The notes under the pieces: model-generated
The model's database searches: none
What the model saw: the letters and a program-made list of their open reading frames with translations, nothing else
Told to the model about the DNA's origin: nothing
Shown here: positions 27,601 to 42,600 of the stretch, piece after piece
Layout: the number at the start of each line of letters is the position of its first letter
Numbering within the stretch: the stretch's first letter is position 1
Assembly: GCA_963576725.1 (NCBI GenBank)
Contig: OY755239.1
Coordinates: 59,055,453-59,119,452, forward strand
Reading direction: 5' to 3'
DNA length: 64,000 nucleotides
Source: Azorinus chamasolen
Lineage: Eukaryota > Mollusca > Bivalvia > Cardiida > Solecurtidae
Made by a program: the position numbers and the translations under genes

Positions 27601-30600
27601 AAAATATATTATTCTGTCATCAATACACAACAAGAAAGAAATTGTTATAAAAAGATCTCATTTAACCCTTTCCTTCATATTCAAAACATGTTTTCACATA
27701 TTTCAAGAGAACAGACCCAGATCATAGGGCTTCCATAGAGGTCATCTGATCTGGGTCTGCTGTTTGCTAATGCAATTTGAAAGATGTTTCTTTACTTTCT
27801 AAAATGGCTACAATTTTCTACCTTCCATATTTCGTTATAACTATTTTGTCCATGAATGTATTCAGTTAGTAATAAAAATTTGGTATTGACATTTGGAACA
27901 CAGAACAGGGAAAGTGTTCATTGAAAAGTTTCACATCTCAGTCCCATCATTGAGTTGTTAGTTACAGCATGCAAATTGTTTTTGAAGGTTGCCGTCTTGT
28001 TGAATATTGTTAAAACTAAAAGTAGCTTGATATCACCATTTAGACTTAAATGTACACAATTGTGATTTATCATATAAGCAAGCATCACTTATAAAACAGA
28101 TGTCAATTAATATCGCTTAATTTATCTATCTATCTATCTTTGTATAATGCCAGACTCCGCTTTCGCGTATTACTGGCATGAAAACGTGCAGGCCGAGAGA
28201 ATAAAAGCTATTTATAACAATTGTGAAAGTGACTCCAAAAATGGAATAGAGAGAAAGAGTATAGTGAGATAGGTGTCAAAACAAGGTGAGGATTAAAATC
28301 AGGTAAAACACTTGATTCCAGACCTTTAGGGGTGGTTTGAAATAAAGAGGGGGATAATACTGATTTGAACCCCTCTAGACCTGGCTGCATAACAGCAGAT
28401 GCTGGCAAGCTGTTCCACATGACCACTATTCAAGGGAAAAACGAATATTTAAAGTAGTTTACAGAGGTGTATATTTGACGGAAAGATATGGGGTGCATAT
28501 GACGAGACATTCTCAATGGTAAACTAATGGATGGCTACTAAACCATACACGATCTTATAAAACATGACGACCCGTCCTGTGTCACTAAGTGTCTGCCAGC
28601 CGAGGGACTGCTGTAGTTCTGTTATGCTCTGATTGTAAGAATAGTTGGAGGTGGTCCATCTTTGCTGCCCTTCGCTGAACTTTTACATTATATCTACTAC
28701 AAAAGGATGGGCCTTTTTGACATGGGCAAATCTGGTCTGAGATATTAAGAGTGCCGTTTTGACGCACATTCAATAGAAATCTAAATTAGATGGTAGCTAG
28801 TACGAACTGTTATGGGACAAAATGATATAGATAAATGTATAGTGAAATATTTAAATTTACTTATGCAGATCTACACGAAGATACATTATTTAAAATTTAT
28901 ATGTACTATTCGATAGGCTACTGTTTTCGGAGAAATAAAATCTACTTACCAGTACCATGATCCCGTAAATCGTTTGAAAAACTTCTGTTTCTGGCCATGT
29001 CCGATTTCGAGCAGTTCTGTAGATCTGTTCGGGTGCTAATGTCAGAGATATGTCTCTGCTAATGTGTAGAGATCCACGACGTTCTGACAGTCAATCATTA
29101 GCCTTCATCTGTAACGTTACTGATTCGACAAATTCAACAAGCGACTGTAGAGTTCAACTTAACTTTCAGTAATGTCTTTTAGCGCAATTTTTAAGATTCC
29201 GGAACCGGATTGTAAGCCAACTATTGCACATGCGCATACATAGCTATAGGGCGACTTCGCTTTGGCCTATAGTTGAACACTAGTTACCACAGTTTGATAT
29301 AAACGAACTATAGTCGAACCACGCCACATGGCTTGTTTGCTGTAGTTCTAAGATCTGGCGGCAAACGATAAACTGAAAGTTGATATTTTAAATTTTGATC
29401 AGAATTATTAAGGATATTATTCAACATCAAGTGTAATTTGATCTCGGCAAAATTTACGATGGGTCACATCACATGTACTATTCTGTAATGTACGGCTGCG
29501 ATTTTCGTCGTTAAAAAGATCAATAATAGTTTTGTTTTGGTTTGTTTACATTGTTTGACAATAGTTTCGCTACACATGTTCACTTTTGCAATTTCTATTT
29601 TTAGCATTTAGCGGCATATATGGTTCGAAATATAGACCCAAGTGAAGTCGCTCATAGTGCTGTCACGATTATCTCCCTGTTATTAATAATTAGGGGAATT
29701 CCCGCTAGGTAGAGCTCGTGCAATAGGGTTTTCCGCCATAGTTTGAGTCGCAATCCATTTTATAAGGATTTCGGCAAAGCCGAAACCCTAAAAATTTAAA
29801 AAATAGATCTTTATAGACTGGCGAAGTTAAAGAAAATAAAATGTCCACATAATGGTGGCACAAAATGATACGACGTCAAAACGGACGACGTTGTACATAA
29901 ATGACGTCATATTTTTTCAACTGTAGACGTCGGAGTGAAACTAGATCTAATTTAGAACCGGAGACAACCGATGTCAAAAGATCCAAACCCCGATTTTGGA
30001 TCAGCCCTCGATCTGGGACCGACCCACGATTTGAGTCTTACATATATAATTCCATAAGCAAACAGAGCAGACTGAGGCTGATCAAAAAGCTTCTACAGGG
30101 CCATTTGATCTGATTCTACTTTCTGAACCCTTTCCCTGTTCTATGTTTATTCCAAATTTCAATTAAGAAATGAATGACGTGCTTCCGGTGTTCATGAGGT
30201 TATGCAACGCATAGCTTTACGAGCAAAGTTAGTGAAGCCCGAAGGGCTTCACGTGAATCTTTGCTCGTAAAGCTATGCGTTGCATAACCCATGAACACCG
30301 GGAGCACGTCATTTATTTCTTATATTTATATTCCATTGTATTTCTTATATTTAAGAAATGAATGACGTGCTTCCGGTGTTCATGAGGTTATGCAACTTTC
30401 TTTTTAGAATAAGGTTATATAAGGACGTTGCAGGGCGAATGTAAATATTAACTAATGAATATTCATGGACACAATAGTTATAATGAAATATGGAGGAACA
30501 TTGTAGCCATTTCAGAAAGTAAAGAAACAAATCTTCCAAATTTCACTAGCAAACATTAGACGACTCCTATAGGAGCCTTCTGATCTGGGTCTATTCTGTT

Positions 30601-33600
30601 TGCAGATGTGTGAAAACAGGTTTATATGAAGGAAAGGATTGATAAAGGTTTAAAAAGGCATATGAATGGAGTAAAGGGTGAATTTAAGATGAGATTAGTG
30701 TTAAACTAGGGACGTTTTTGAGATGCTGTATCATTGACACTGTAATAGATCTGGATCTACACTCTTTGCGAAACCTTGAAGAAAACCTTCAATCAAGTCA
30801 TTTTTAACTCTTTTATCTCATAGATACACCTTTAATATCTTTGCAAACAGTAGGCCCAGATCAGATGACCCCTGCAGGAGTCGTCTCATAAGGGTCTACT
30901 CTGTTTTCATTTTACAGTACCTTTCATGGCCAAATATTAACTCTTTCCTCCATAAATACGCCTTTCTACGCCTCTGTAATAGTCACTTCTTGAAACTATT
31001 GTGATAAATAGAGCATTTGTTCCTATGGAGCAAATGCTCTATTTATCACAATGGTTTCAATACTACACAATTCTAACGTTTTTTTTCTCTAGGAAATGCT
31101 CCTTTTTGGTAGATTTATTCAAAGAGGTTGGGTCTAAAAATAGCCTATGAGGGAATGGGTTAAAGGGACAGATTGTTACACAAATATTAATGAGGGCAAT
31201 TATTAAAATGTTAATTCTGTTCATTTTAGTACCTTCTAGATCTGTCATCCAGATAACGTTTTTGTTTTTAGATATTTCCTTTTTGGAAGGTATGCTTGCC
31301 TTTCAGTGTTTTGATTATATGTATTTCATATCTTAACATTATATATGACACTGGAGGTATTTTTACAACATACTGACTGTGGGCTTTATACATGTTTTTC
31401 TCTTTCTCTACCATTTTCTGTAAACCTTTACTTCATAGAGGCACCTTTTGCTAACAGAGTAAACCCAGATCAGATATCTCCAATAGGAGCAGTCTGATCT
31501 GAGTCCGCTCTGTTGCTTATAGAATATCTTTGATATGAATCTATACTATTTGCCAATGCAATGTATTCACTGGTTTAATACAGAGCTCTAGATAAGATGT
31601 GTAAAATAAAATATTTTCAAGTATAACTTTATTTCTCCACCAAACCCTATGCCAAACTCGAAGAGACAATTCTAAAGATTGGTCACAACATAGGTTTGGT
31701 GGAGAAATGACAATTTCAGTATATTTGAGTACACACCTTTTTCTGTAGCTCTGTAATATCACAGTATAATATGATAAGTAAATTCTGTCATTTCTTAATG
31801 ATTCCTGTTTTGCTGAATTGTGTGGTAGACAATGTGTGTCCTTATAAATAACTAAACTGTTGAATAGAATATGACCAAATTTCACAAAAACGATGCTCAG
31901 GATGTCTTCTGTTCATTTGATATACGGCAACAGTACTCTCCCTTATAAATATGAATATTCCCACTCATGGTCCTTTTGTATTGATAATTGTGAATTTTGT
32001 CTTATCTTTCAATCAGAAAGACACTTTAGGATCCTTTTTGCATCATCTGTCATATAATTATCTGCTTAACAGAAATATGTTTCCTTTGAAATGTTTTATA
32101 ATCGTGTTCCCTCTTGCAGTACATGTATTAACAACAGACAGCAAAGTCTCGCAAATAGGACCACCCAAAAGAAATCTAAATCTAATTCTGGATTTTTAAA
32201 ACAGGTGGTAGCTTAATGCAGGACAAAATTTATGCAGAAAACTCCTATAGGAGCTTTGTAAATTACTTTTGCCCTGTATTAAATAACCACCTGCTTTTAC
32301 AGATTCCTGCTAATGAGTTAACCATTAGGTGCAAATGCTCTATTTATCACAATGGTTTCAAACTACAAAATTCTAAAATTATACTTTTCTCTAGTAAATG
32401 CTCCTTTTGGGTAGATTCATTCAAAGAGGTTGGGTCTAAAAATAGCCTATGAAGGAATGGGTTAATGTGGTCGCATTAGCAAGACTTTACTGTACTAACA
32501 AGGGTTGGTTGAAATGAAGTTTGTATACTTATTATTCGAAAAGATTAAAACAATTTCTGGTTACTTGAATGTATACTTGAACTTGGACAAGCCAAAGGCG
32601 ATGTTTAATGCTTTACCTGATAAATTTTCACATAAGAAATAACTGTATGAATATTTAAATGCCTAATTATTATTATTGCATTATGAACTAGGGAATTTCA
32701 ACCAAGGCAGAAACAAGAGAATCGTTCTAAAATAATCAACAGTATTTACCCGGGTCATATGTTTGTATGCCATTATAAATTTAATGAACACTTTCATGCC
32801 TTTGCAAACAGAGTAGACCCAGATCAGATGGCCCCTGAAGAAGCAGTCTGATCAGCGTCTGCTCCGTTTGCTTATGATATTATAATAGATCTGACTCTAC
32901 TGTTTCTATCAATACCAAAAACTCCTGTGCACCTATGCCATTATAAGAATTCAGCTGATAAATATTCATGATGTCATTATTTCTCACATGCATATTCAAC
33001 AGGGAAAGGGTTAAGCTGGTTTATTATCCATACACACATTATTTCTTATATTAATTTTCATAAAATAAAGGGTCCAGCTGAAATTTTGTTTGTGATTAAA
33101 TATTAACCCTTCGCTTGCTGAATTTTTAAAATACAGTTCTCCTTCTTTACCCATGCCCTGTTGTATAATTACATATATCTTCACTGTGTACAAGTATTTC
33201 GCTGTGCAATCACTGCTGTGGAGTGCACTGGTTGCACAGTCAACTTGTAAATAGTGCAGACCCTGATGAGACAGCTCCTGCAGGAGCTGTCTCATCTGGG
33301 TCTTCACTATTTACAGGTAGGTATATTGACGTGAATAGCAAGCGAAGGGTTAATGAGTTTACAGATCAAGTTTGACTTCCCATCCAGTTGAATCTACTGG
33401 ACTTACTTTCAATAGTGTTACGGCCTGTGACCTTTGAAAATGTTGTCCTATTTTTACAAAACATTTTAACCCATTCCCTCATAATGACACCTTTTAACAC
33501 CTCTGTAAAAGTCACTTTTTGAAACCATTTGGATAAATAGAGCATTTGCTCCATAGGAGCAAATGCTGTATTTATCACAATGGTTTCAAAACTGCACATG

Positions 33601-36600
33601 TCCAAAAAAATATTTTTTCTCTAGTAAATGCTCCTATTCAGTAGATCTATTCAAAGAGATTGGGTCTAAAAATAGGCTATAGGAGAATGGGTTAACAGAT
33701 TTTTATGGTGTTTATTCTGTTTGTAAAAGTAATATCTGTGAGGCAGACAATGCAATACAAAATGGTTGTTTTTTTTTAGATTTCCACATTTCTTGCATTT
33801 TGCATTAATCTGTCGCTTGTTAGACAAGTAGACTTCTTTTGTTTTGTCAATGGAGAAGTTTAATTAATCTGACTATCTGTGTTCAGGAACCAACGTGGCC
33901 AGAATGCCCTGAAGGAGATGCTGCAGCCCCTAGTGTACGAGGTGATCAACAACAAGAACCTGAAGATCAACACCAATCCTGTAGAGGTGTACAAGGTCTG
34001 GGTTAATCAAATGGAGTCTGAGACAGGCAAAACCAGGTAAGACTGATGCCTTGGATTAAAGTAACCTTTGAATATTAAAGTTAAAACTGAATACTGATCA
34101 CTCTTGACAGATGTTTGATAATGTTTGCAAAATATTGAAATCGAGATCTGTCCCACATTAAGTCCAGATCCAGATCTCCTACAGGAGCTGTCTGATCTAG
34201 GTCAACTCTGTTTGTAAAGGTGTCAAAAGTCTTTTCCATCCAAGGGTTAACCCATTCCCTCATATTGACGACTCCGTAAAAGTCACTTTGTGAAACCATT
34301 GTGATAAATAGAGCATTTGCTCCTATAGGAGCAAATTTTTAATGCTCTATTTATCACAATGGTTTCAAACTACAAAATTCTAAAAAAAATCCTTTTCTCT
34401 AGTTAATGTTCTTTTTCGGTAGATTCATTCAAAGAGGTTGTATCTAAAAATAGCCTATGAGGGAATGGGTTAAGGATAATGAGAAATAAACAAAACAATG
34501 AAATAAATTGTCATTTCCTTCCACTGGATTGAATACAGTAAAACTTATTTTACAGTAGCCTCTTTGTTGATAAACTTGATGGTCTTTAAAATAATCTTTT
34601 ACTACATAGATAATTTAAACCTTTTAATGCCGTACCAACAGAGTAGACTCAGCTCAAACAGCTGCTGTAGGAGCTGTTAGATTTGAGTCTGCTTTGCTCT
34701 GCTTGCTTGTGGAATAATATAGACCTGATTTTACAGTTTCTGCCATGGCTAAAACTTTCTGTGTTTGTTTGCTATTATAAAATATCAGCTGATTAATATT
34801 GATGATGTCATTATTTCCTACATGAATATTCATGGAGTAAAGGGTTACTATAGAATGACTAGACGTATTTATATCGATCACTATAGAGGGGTTATACTGT
34901 ATTCTTCTTGGAAGCTTTATTGAAGTTGGTTCTTCTTTTCAGTGAACTGCCGTATGACGTTTCCACAGAGCAGGCTATGACACATGAAGAGGTTGCTAAG
35001 CAACTGCAGCAGTCGACAGACAGGCTGATGGAAGTCACAGACCGCTTTCTGAATGCAATTCTGCAGTCAGTGGATAAAATACCGTAAGCGCTGTCATCAT
35101 TTACCCAACATTTGGATACCTTAACCCTTTCCCTGTTCTATGTTTATTACAAATTCCAGTACCTACTGAATATTCATGGAAAACAGTTATAATGAATTAT
35201 GGAAGGTGATACATTGTAGCCATTTAAGAAAGTGAGGAAACAGATCTGTCAAATTCTCTTAGCAAACAGAGTAGACCCTGATCAGACGGCTCCTCTAGGA
35301 GCCGTCTGATCTGGGTCTACTCTGTTTGCATATGTGTGAAAACACGTTTATATGAGGGAAAGGGTTAATAACTCTAAGTATTCAGACGAACATATACAAA
35401 TAGTGCAGACCCAGATCAGATGACTCCTTGAGGAGCTGTTCGATCGGAGTCTTTACTGTTTGCTACTGTGTCAGTCTTATTTAACCCTTTCCCAGTTCTA
35501 TGTTTATCCAAATGTCACTACCTACTGAATATTCATAGCCAAAATAGTTATGAAATATGGAAGGTGGAACGATGTAGCCATTTTTAGAAAGTACAGAAAC
35601 AGATTCCATAAGCAAACAGAGCAAACCCTGATCAGACGGCTCCTTTAGGAGCCGTCTGATCTGAGTCTACTCTGTTCGCAAATGCCTGAAAAGGTATTAA
35701 AGGGTTAAAATGATTAAGATAGTGCCCAATTGACTTGTCCAGCTTTATGAACTGGTTAAGCCTTCACTCCATAAATACGCTTTTCTGTACTCTCCTCATA
35801 GAAACGCTTTTCACACCTGTGCAGACAGAGTAGACCTAGACCTATAGGAGCCATCTGATCGGGATCTGCTCTGTTTGCTTATGAAATCATAATATATCTG
35901 AGTCTACAGTTTCTACCAATCCCGAAACATCCTGTGTACATAAGCCATTATAAAAATTTAGCTAATAATATTCATGTCATTATCTCTAACATGCATATTC
36001 AACATTGATGGAGTTAATTGGACAAATTTAAATAATGGCTTATGAATTTTTGGGCTAGGCAGAAAGTGTAGGATAATATCTATATTATTTTATAATCAAA
36101 CAAAGCAGACCCTGATCAGACAGCTCCTACAGGAACTGTCTGATCTGGGTCTAATCTGATTGCAAAGGTGTTAAAAAGTGTCTATTAGGAAAAGGGTTAA
36201 TCTTTCTAAAATGACAAATATTTTTACTAGTGTACTTTATTGCAGGTATGGCATGCGGTACATGGCCAAGGTGCTTAAGGCTGCCCTAGAACAAAAGTTC
36301 CCCGACGCCGTGGAGAAGGATGTATTAAAGGTAAGCAGAGTTTGCTATGGTCTGCAAATGGAAGCACAGATCAACTCTTTCCCTCATATAAACCCTTTTT
36401 AAACACATTTACAAACAGAGAAGATCAAGATCAGACGACTCCTATAGGAGCCGTCTGATCAGGGTCTGCTCTGTTTGCTTATGAAATTATAATAGATCTG
36501 ACACTTCGGTTTCCACCCATACTAAAATATCCTGTATACATATGCAATTTTAAAAATTCAGCTAATATTTATTCATGACATCATTTTTTACATGAATTTT

Positions 36601-39600
36601 GAACAGGGAAAGGGTTAAATGATATGTAAGTGATAAAGGAGCATTAAAAAATATTTATCTGCTTCTCAGCATGTTGATATCATGGAAAACTGGAATGGAA
36701 AGAAGTTCTGTTCAGCACAATTTGATCTATTATCCAATTAATGTAGTCTAAAAAATATGAACTTGTCATTAGTTTACTGAATAAAATGCTGATGCCTTAG
36801 ATAAAGACATTTTATACCCAAGCAAATGGGCATTTGGACTTTCCATGTGAGGAAGCCTTCTAGTTGGCTTGCGGTAGGTCGGTTGTTCTACTTGGATGTT
36901 ATTCTGTGCACGAAATAATACAATTTATTCCGTGCACAGAAGAACATCTGGGGTCTTCCTCTACCTGTAAATGTGGAGCTTTCGGATCAGGGTCTGCTCT
37001 GTTTGCTAGTGGAATTTGAAATGTATGTTTCTTTACTTTTTAGAATTACTACAATGTTCCACCTTCCATATTTAATTATTTTGCAGCGTCTATTCAGGGA
37101 TTCTAAAATGTGGGGGTAATTCACACCAATTTAAGTGAATTCCCCATCTTTATCAATGTAGAAATTTCCCCCCTTCCATGAAAAATGGGGGGGGGGGTTG
37201 TTAATAAACATGGAGTGAATCTCCCCACTGCCCTCCCTAGAATAGACACTGTTTTGTCCATGAATGAAATTTGGACTAAATATAGAATAGGGAAAGGTTT
37301 AAAATACAAGCAGAGTATCAAACAGTTTGGATCCTGATGAGATACCGAGTTACTTGGCGTCTCCTGGATCTAAAATGTTTACAAAGGTTGTCAAGAGTTT
37401 GCTGCTTGTGTGCAGAAATAAGACTGTTCTACATGGTAATTTGCTTCCTTTGCCCATTTTCAGATTGTGGGTAACCTGTTGTATTACCGGTTTATCAACC
37501 CTGCTATTGTTGCCCCAGACGTGTTTGACATCATTAATGTCAGCGTGGAGAAGGCACTGACAAGTGACCAGAGAAGGAATCTGGGATCAGTGGCCAAGAT
37601 TCTGCAGTTTGCGGCAGCCAACAAAGGGGTAAGGGCTTTAGAAAATGGTTATAACTCTTGATACAATTGTTAGAATGGTTGTAAAGTAACTATTGTAAAA
37701 ATTCGGACTAGACATACTTAGGCATATTGGTGTAGATGCAGATAAAAGTGCTCCCAAAGGAGCAGTTGATCAGAGTCTACACTATTTTCTACTCCTGGTT
37801 CCATCTTAACCCTTCCTCCATAGTCTATTTTTAGACCCAACCTCTTTGAATGAATCTACCCAAAAGGAGCAATTACTAGAGAAAAGTAAAATTTTAGAAT
37901 TTTGTAGTTCGAAACCATTGTGATAAATAGGAGCATTAAAATGGCTACATTGTTCTACCTTCCATATTTCATTATAACTATTTTGTCCATTAGGTATTGA
38001 AATTTGAAATAAACATGGAACAGGGAAAGGGTTAATATTACTTTTGTTGCATTTGCCCTTTGTTTTCAGAAAAATCGATTTCGATGCTTTTTATGATATT
38101 CTACAGTTCATTGCTCTGAAACTTTATGTCTTGGTTGTGAGGTATTGCAAATAGAGTTTGAAATTTCTTATGTGGATGCATCATGGGAATGCAGTGTCAC
38201 ATACAACATATTGTTGTTACTGTGACTTTGACTTTTGACCTTGACTTTAGTTTAAGTAAGATAATATCCTCAAGTCATTGAGTTAGGATTTCAAATTTTC
38301 TTTTGTGGATGCATCGTGGGAAGGCAGAGTGTTGCATACTACTTTATAAGACCTTGACCCTGACCTTGATCTCAAATTTTGATCGTCCGAAATCTTAACA
38401 TTGACCATAACTTCTTCAATTTTTCATTTACAACCTTCATTTTTAGCTCGCCTGTTCGTAGAACAGTAGAGCTTATGCTATACCCCTGGCGTGAGCGTGG
38501 GCGTGAGCGTGGCCAAGGTTAAAGTTTTTTGGACGGGTTGTTTTAAAGCTTAATATTTGTACTAGGATGCTGAAATTTTGTATGGAAGTTCATTTGAGGT
38601 CAAATATTGCAGTTATGAAGTTTAACATTAGAAATATTTTTCAATTTTATCAATTTTTGACATGTTTTGGACTTAGTCCTTTTGGCCACATGTCACCAGG
38701 TTAAAGTTTTTTGGACGGGTTGTTTTAAAGCTTAATATTTGTGCTAGGATGCTGAAATTTTGTATGGAAGTTCATTTGAGGTCAGATATTGCTGTACTGA
38801 AGTTAAACATTAAAAATATTTTTCAATTTTATCAATTTTTGACATGTTTTGGACTTAGTCCTTTTGGCCACAAATCACCAGGTTAAAGTTTTTTGGACAG
38901 GTTGTTTTAAAACTTAATAATTGTGCTAGGATGTTGGAATTTCTAATGGGGGCTCATTTGGGGTCAAATATTACTGTTATGAAGTTAAACATTAAAAATG
39001 TGTTTAAATTTTATTCAATTTTTGACATATTTTGGAGTAAGTTTTTCGGGGGACCAAAAATCACCAGGTTAAAGTTTTTGAGACGGGTTGGTATAAAGCT
39101 CAATATTTGTGCTATGATGCTGAAATTTGGTGAGAAGGTTCATATTGTCGAGAACCTTCCGACCATGCCAACATTTTTGCCCTGCTGACCTTGACCTTGA
39201 CTTTTGACCTACTTTTGCAAAAATCTTTAAATACCTATATTATTGGAACCATTTGGCCTAGGGCTTCCATACTTGGTATGACCATGCCAATATGTTTGCC
39301 CTTCTGTCCTTGACCTTGACCTTTGACCTACTTTTGCAAAAATCTTTAAATGCCTATAGTATTTGAACCAATAGACCTAGGGCTTCCATACTTGGTATGC
39401 ACCTTTCTTGTGTTTAGACTTTTCCAACAATTTCATTGTTTGCCCTTCTGACCTTGACCTTGACTTTCGACCTACTTTTGAAAAAATCTCTCAATGCCTA
39501 TATTATTGGAACCAATAGGACTAGGACTTCCATACTTGGTATGATCATGCCAACTTTTTTTTTCCTCCTGACCTTGACCTTTGACCTACTTTTGCAAAAA

Positions 39601-42600
39601 TCTTTAAATGCCTATAACATTGAACCGATGGACCTAGGGCTTCCATACCTAGTATGACCATGCCAACATGTTTGCCTTTCTGACCTTGACCTTTGACATA
39701 CTTTTGCAAGTTTTTAAATGCATATACGTCCATACTTGGTTTGTATCTTTTCTGTCTGAAGACTTTTTCAAACACACCAATGTTTTTTACCATATGACCT
39801 TGACATTTCACCTATGTTTTTGCAAAAATCTGTAAGTACCTATAACTTGGAACCAATATACCTAGGACTTCCATACTTGGTATGACCATGCAATCATTTG
39901 CCCTTTTGACCTTGACCTTTGCATTTGACCTACTTTTGCAAAAGCCTTTAAATAAATATAACATTGGAACCAATAGGCGTAGGGCTTCCATACATTGTAT
40001 GTATATTTCCTGTCTTAAGACTCAACCATACCAATGTTTTTACCATGTGACCTTGCCTTTGACCTTTCACCTTCGTTTGCAAAAATCTTTAAATTCCTAT
40101 AATATTGGATTCGATGGGCACAGGACTTCTATACTTGGTATGACCATGCCAACAATATTACCCTTCTGACCTTCACCTTTGACCTACTTTTGCAAAAATC
40201 TTTAACTGCCTATAACATTTGAACCAACAGACCTAGGGCTACCATATTTGATATTAGGGCTTTCATATTTGGTATGTATCTTTTTTGTTTGATAATCTTT
40301 TTAAATTGAGGAAAATCGGTATTTGGTTGCCTTTTGGTTTTGATATTGATGCAGTTAAGTTTAAATTGAAAATTGAATTTTTTTGTGTGTTCAATATGAC
40401 AAGTTTTAGACTTAACTTTTAAACAGGCGAGCATCAGGTGGCTTTGACACCATTTCTGGTTGGTATGCATGTTCGTTCATCTTGACAATGACGACAAACT
40501 AGCGTTGGCACCCGCTTGCGGTGCTCTTATTATTCTATTGGGAGACAGAATTAACCCTGATCAGGTGGCTTCTACAGGAGATGTCTGATCTGTGTCTGCT
40601 CTGTTTGAAAAGGTGCCAGAAGATATCAATATGAAGGAAAGGGTCAATATGACTATTGTATATTGTTTCAGTTTGGAGGAGACAGCTCATACCTATCTCA
40701 TATGAATCCTTACATCAAAGATGCCCATGAAAAGTTCAAGTAAGTAATAATTACTCAAATTCTGTTTCTTTTTGGGTTTCTGTTTTGTCACTGTAGCAGT
40801 GAACACTTTACTCTATATATATTTGTGAATATCTTTGCAAACAGAGTAGACCAAGAGGTGCTTTGACTTTAACCCTTTACCTCATACAATTTTTCATGAG
40901 TCAGGATCCTGGTGTCTTTGTAGGATTGGAATTAGAATAATGGATTTCAATTTTCTGTTCAATTGAAGATATATTTGTAAAGCTAAATATTTATTCACTA
41001 TCAATATAGTTAATTCTTTCCTTCATATAAACGTCTTTTCATGCTTTTACAAACAGATTAAACGGCTCCTGTAGAAGCCATCTGATCAAGGTCCGCTCTG
41101 ACTACTTATGAAAACATAACAAGGTCTAACTTTACAGTTTATACCGATACCAAAACGTGTACATAATTATGCCATTATAAAATTAAGCTAATATTCATGA
41201 TGTCATTATTTGTTACATGAATATTCAACAGGGAAAGGGTTAACTCAGTCTGGAAGAAGTGCTAACTTCCCAAAGCTACAGGAGCTTTCAGCATTACTTG
41301 CGATCTGCATCAAGCTATCGCTTGTGTTTATAGATATGTGCAGTGGTGAATTTTAGAACAATTCTGTATCACAAGATTTGGTAGGTTTGAGTCGTTCAAG
41401 ATATCAAAGTTCCACTGATTTTTATACGCCCACCTAATAAAGGTGGTCGTATATTGTCGTGGCCCTGTCCGTCCGTTCGTTCGTTCGTTCGTTCGTCCGT
41501 CAACATTTTGTTTGTCCGCTGTTTTCTGGGAAAACTATTTGACAGATATTAATGAAACTTCATACAAATGTTAAATGCATCAAGATCTGAAGCTGAGTTG
41601 ATTCTGAGGTTCATTTGATTTTTCATTTCAGAGTTATGGCCCTTGTCCTTAAAAAATATGCAAATAGTTTGTCCGCTGTTTTCTAGGAAAACTATTTGAG
41701 AGATATTAATGAAACTTCACACAAATGTTTAATGCATGAAGATCTGAAGCTGAGTTGATTCTGAGGTTCATTTGATTTGTCGTTTTGGAGTTATGGCCCT
41801 TTTACTTAAAAAATAATGCAAATACATGCAAATAGTTTGTCCGCTGTTTTCTGGCAAAACTATATGAGAGATATTAATGAAACTTCACACACATGTTTAA
41901 TGCATCAAGGTCTGAAGCTGAGTCGATTCTGAGGTTCATTTGATTTGTCGTTTCGGAGTTATGGCCCTTGTCCTTAAAAAATATGCAAATAGTTTTTCCG
42001 CCGTTTTCTGGGAAAACTATTTGAGAGATATTAATGAAACTTCACACAAATGTTTAATGCATGAAGATCTGAAGCTGAGTCGATTCTGAGGTTCATTTGA
42101 TTTGTCGTTTTGGAGTTATGGCCCTTTTACTTAAAAAATAATGCAAATACATGCAAATAGTTTGTCCACTGTTTTCTGGCAAAACTATTTGACAGATTAA
42201 TGAAACTTCACACAAATGTTTAATGCATCCAGATCTGAAGCTGAGTTGATTCTGAGGTTCATTTGATTTTTCATTTCAGAGTTATGGCCATTGTCCTTAA
42301 AAAATATGCATATATTTTGTCCGCTGTTTTCTGGGAAAACTGTTTGAGAGATATTAATGAAACTTCACACAAATATTTAATGCATCAAGATCTGAAACTG
42401 AATTGATTCTGAGGATCATTTGAGTTTTCGTTTCACAGTTATGGTCCTTGTCCTTAAAAAATAATGCAAATAGTTTGTCCGCCGTTTATGGAAAAACTAT
42501 TTGAGAGATATTAATGAAACTTCACACAAATGTTAAATGCATCAAGATCTGATGCTGAGTCGATTCTGAGGTTTATTTGATTATTCGTTTCAGAGTTATT

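Noticed and set aside
31951..32199. + strand ORF of 82 codons in a repeat-free stretch
   Set aside because: Hydrophobic AT-driven composition, no recognisable motif and no splice junctions of matching phase.
33011..33307. ORF of about 98 codons, almost identical to one at 60771-60974
   Set aside because: Both are translations of the palindromic T5 element; identity reflects recent copies, not a protein family.
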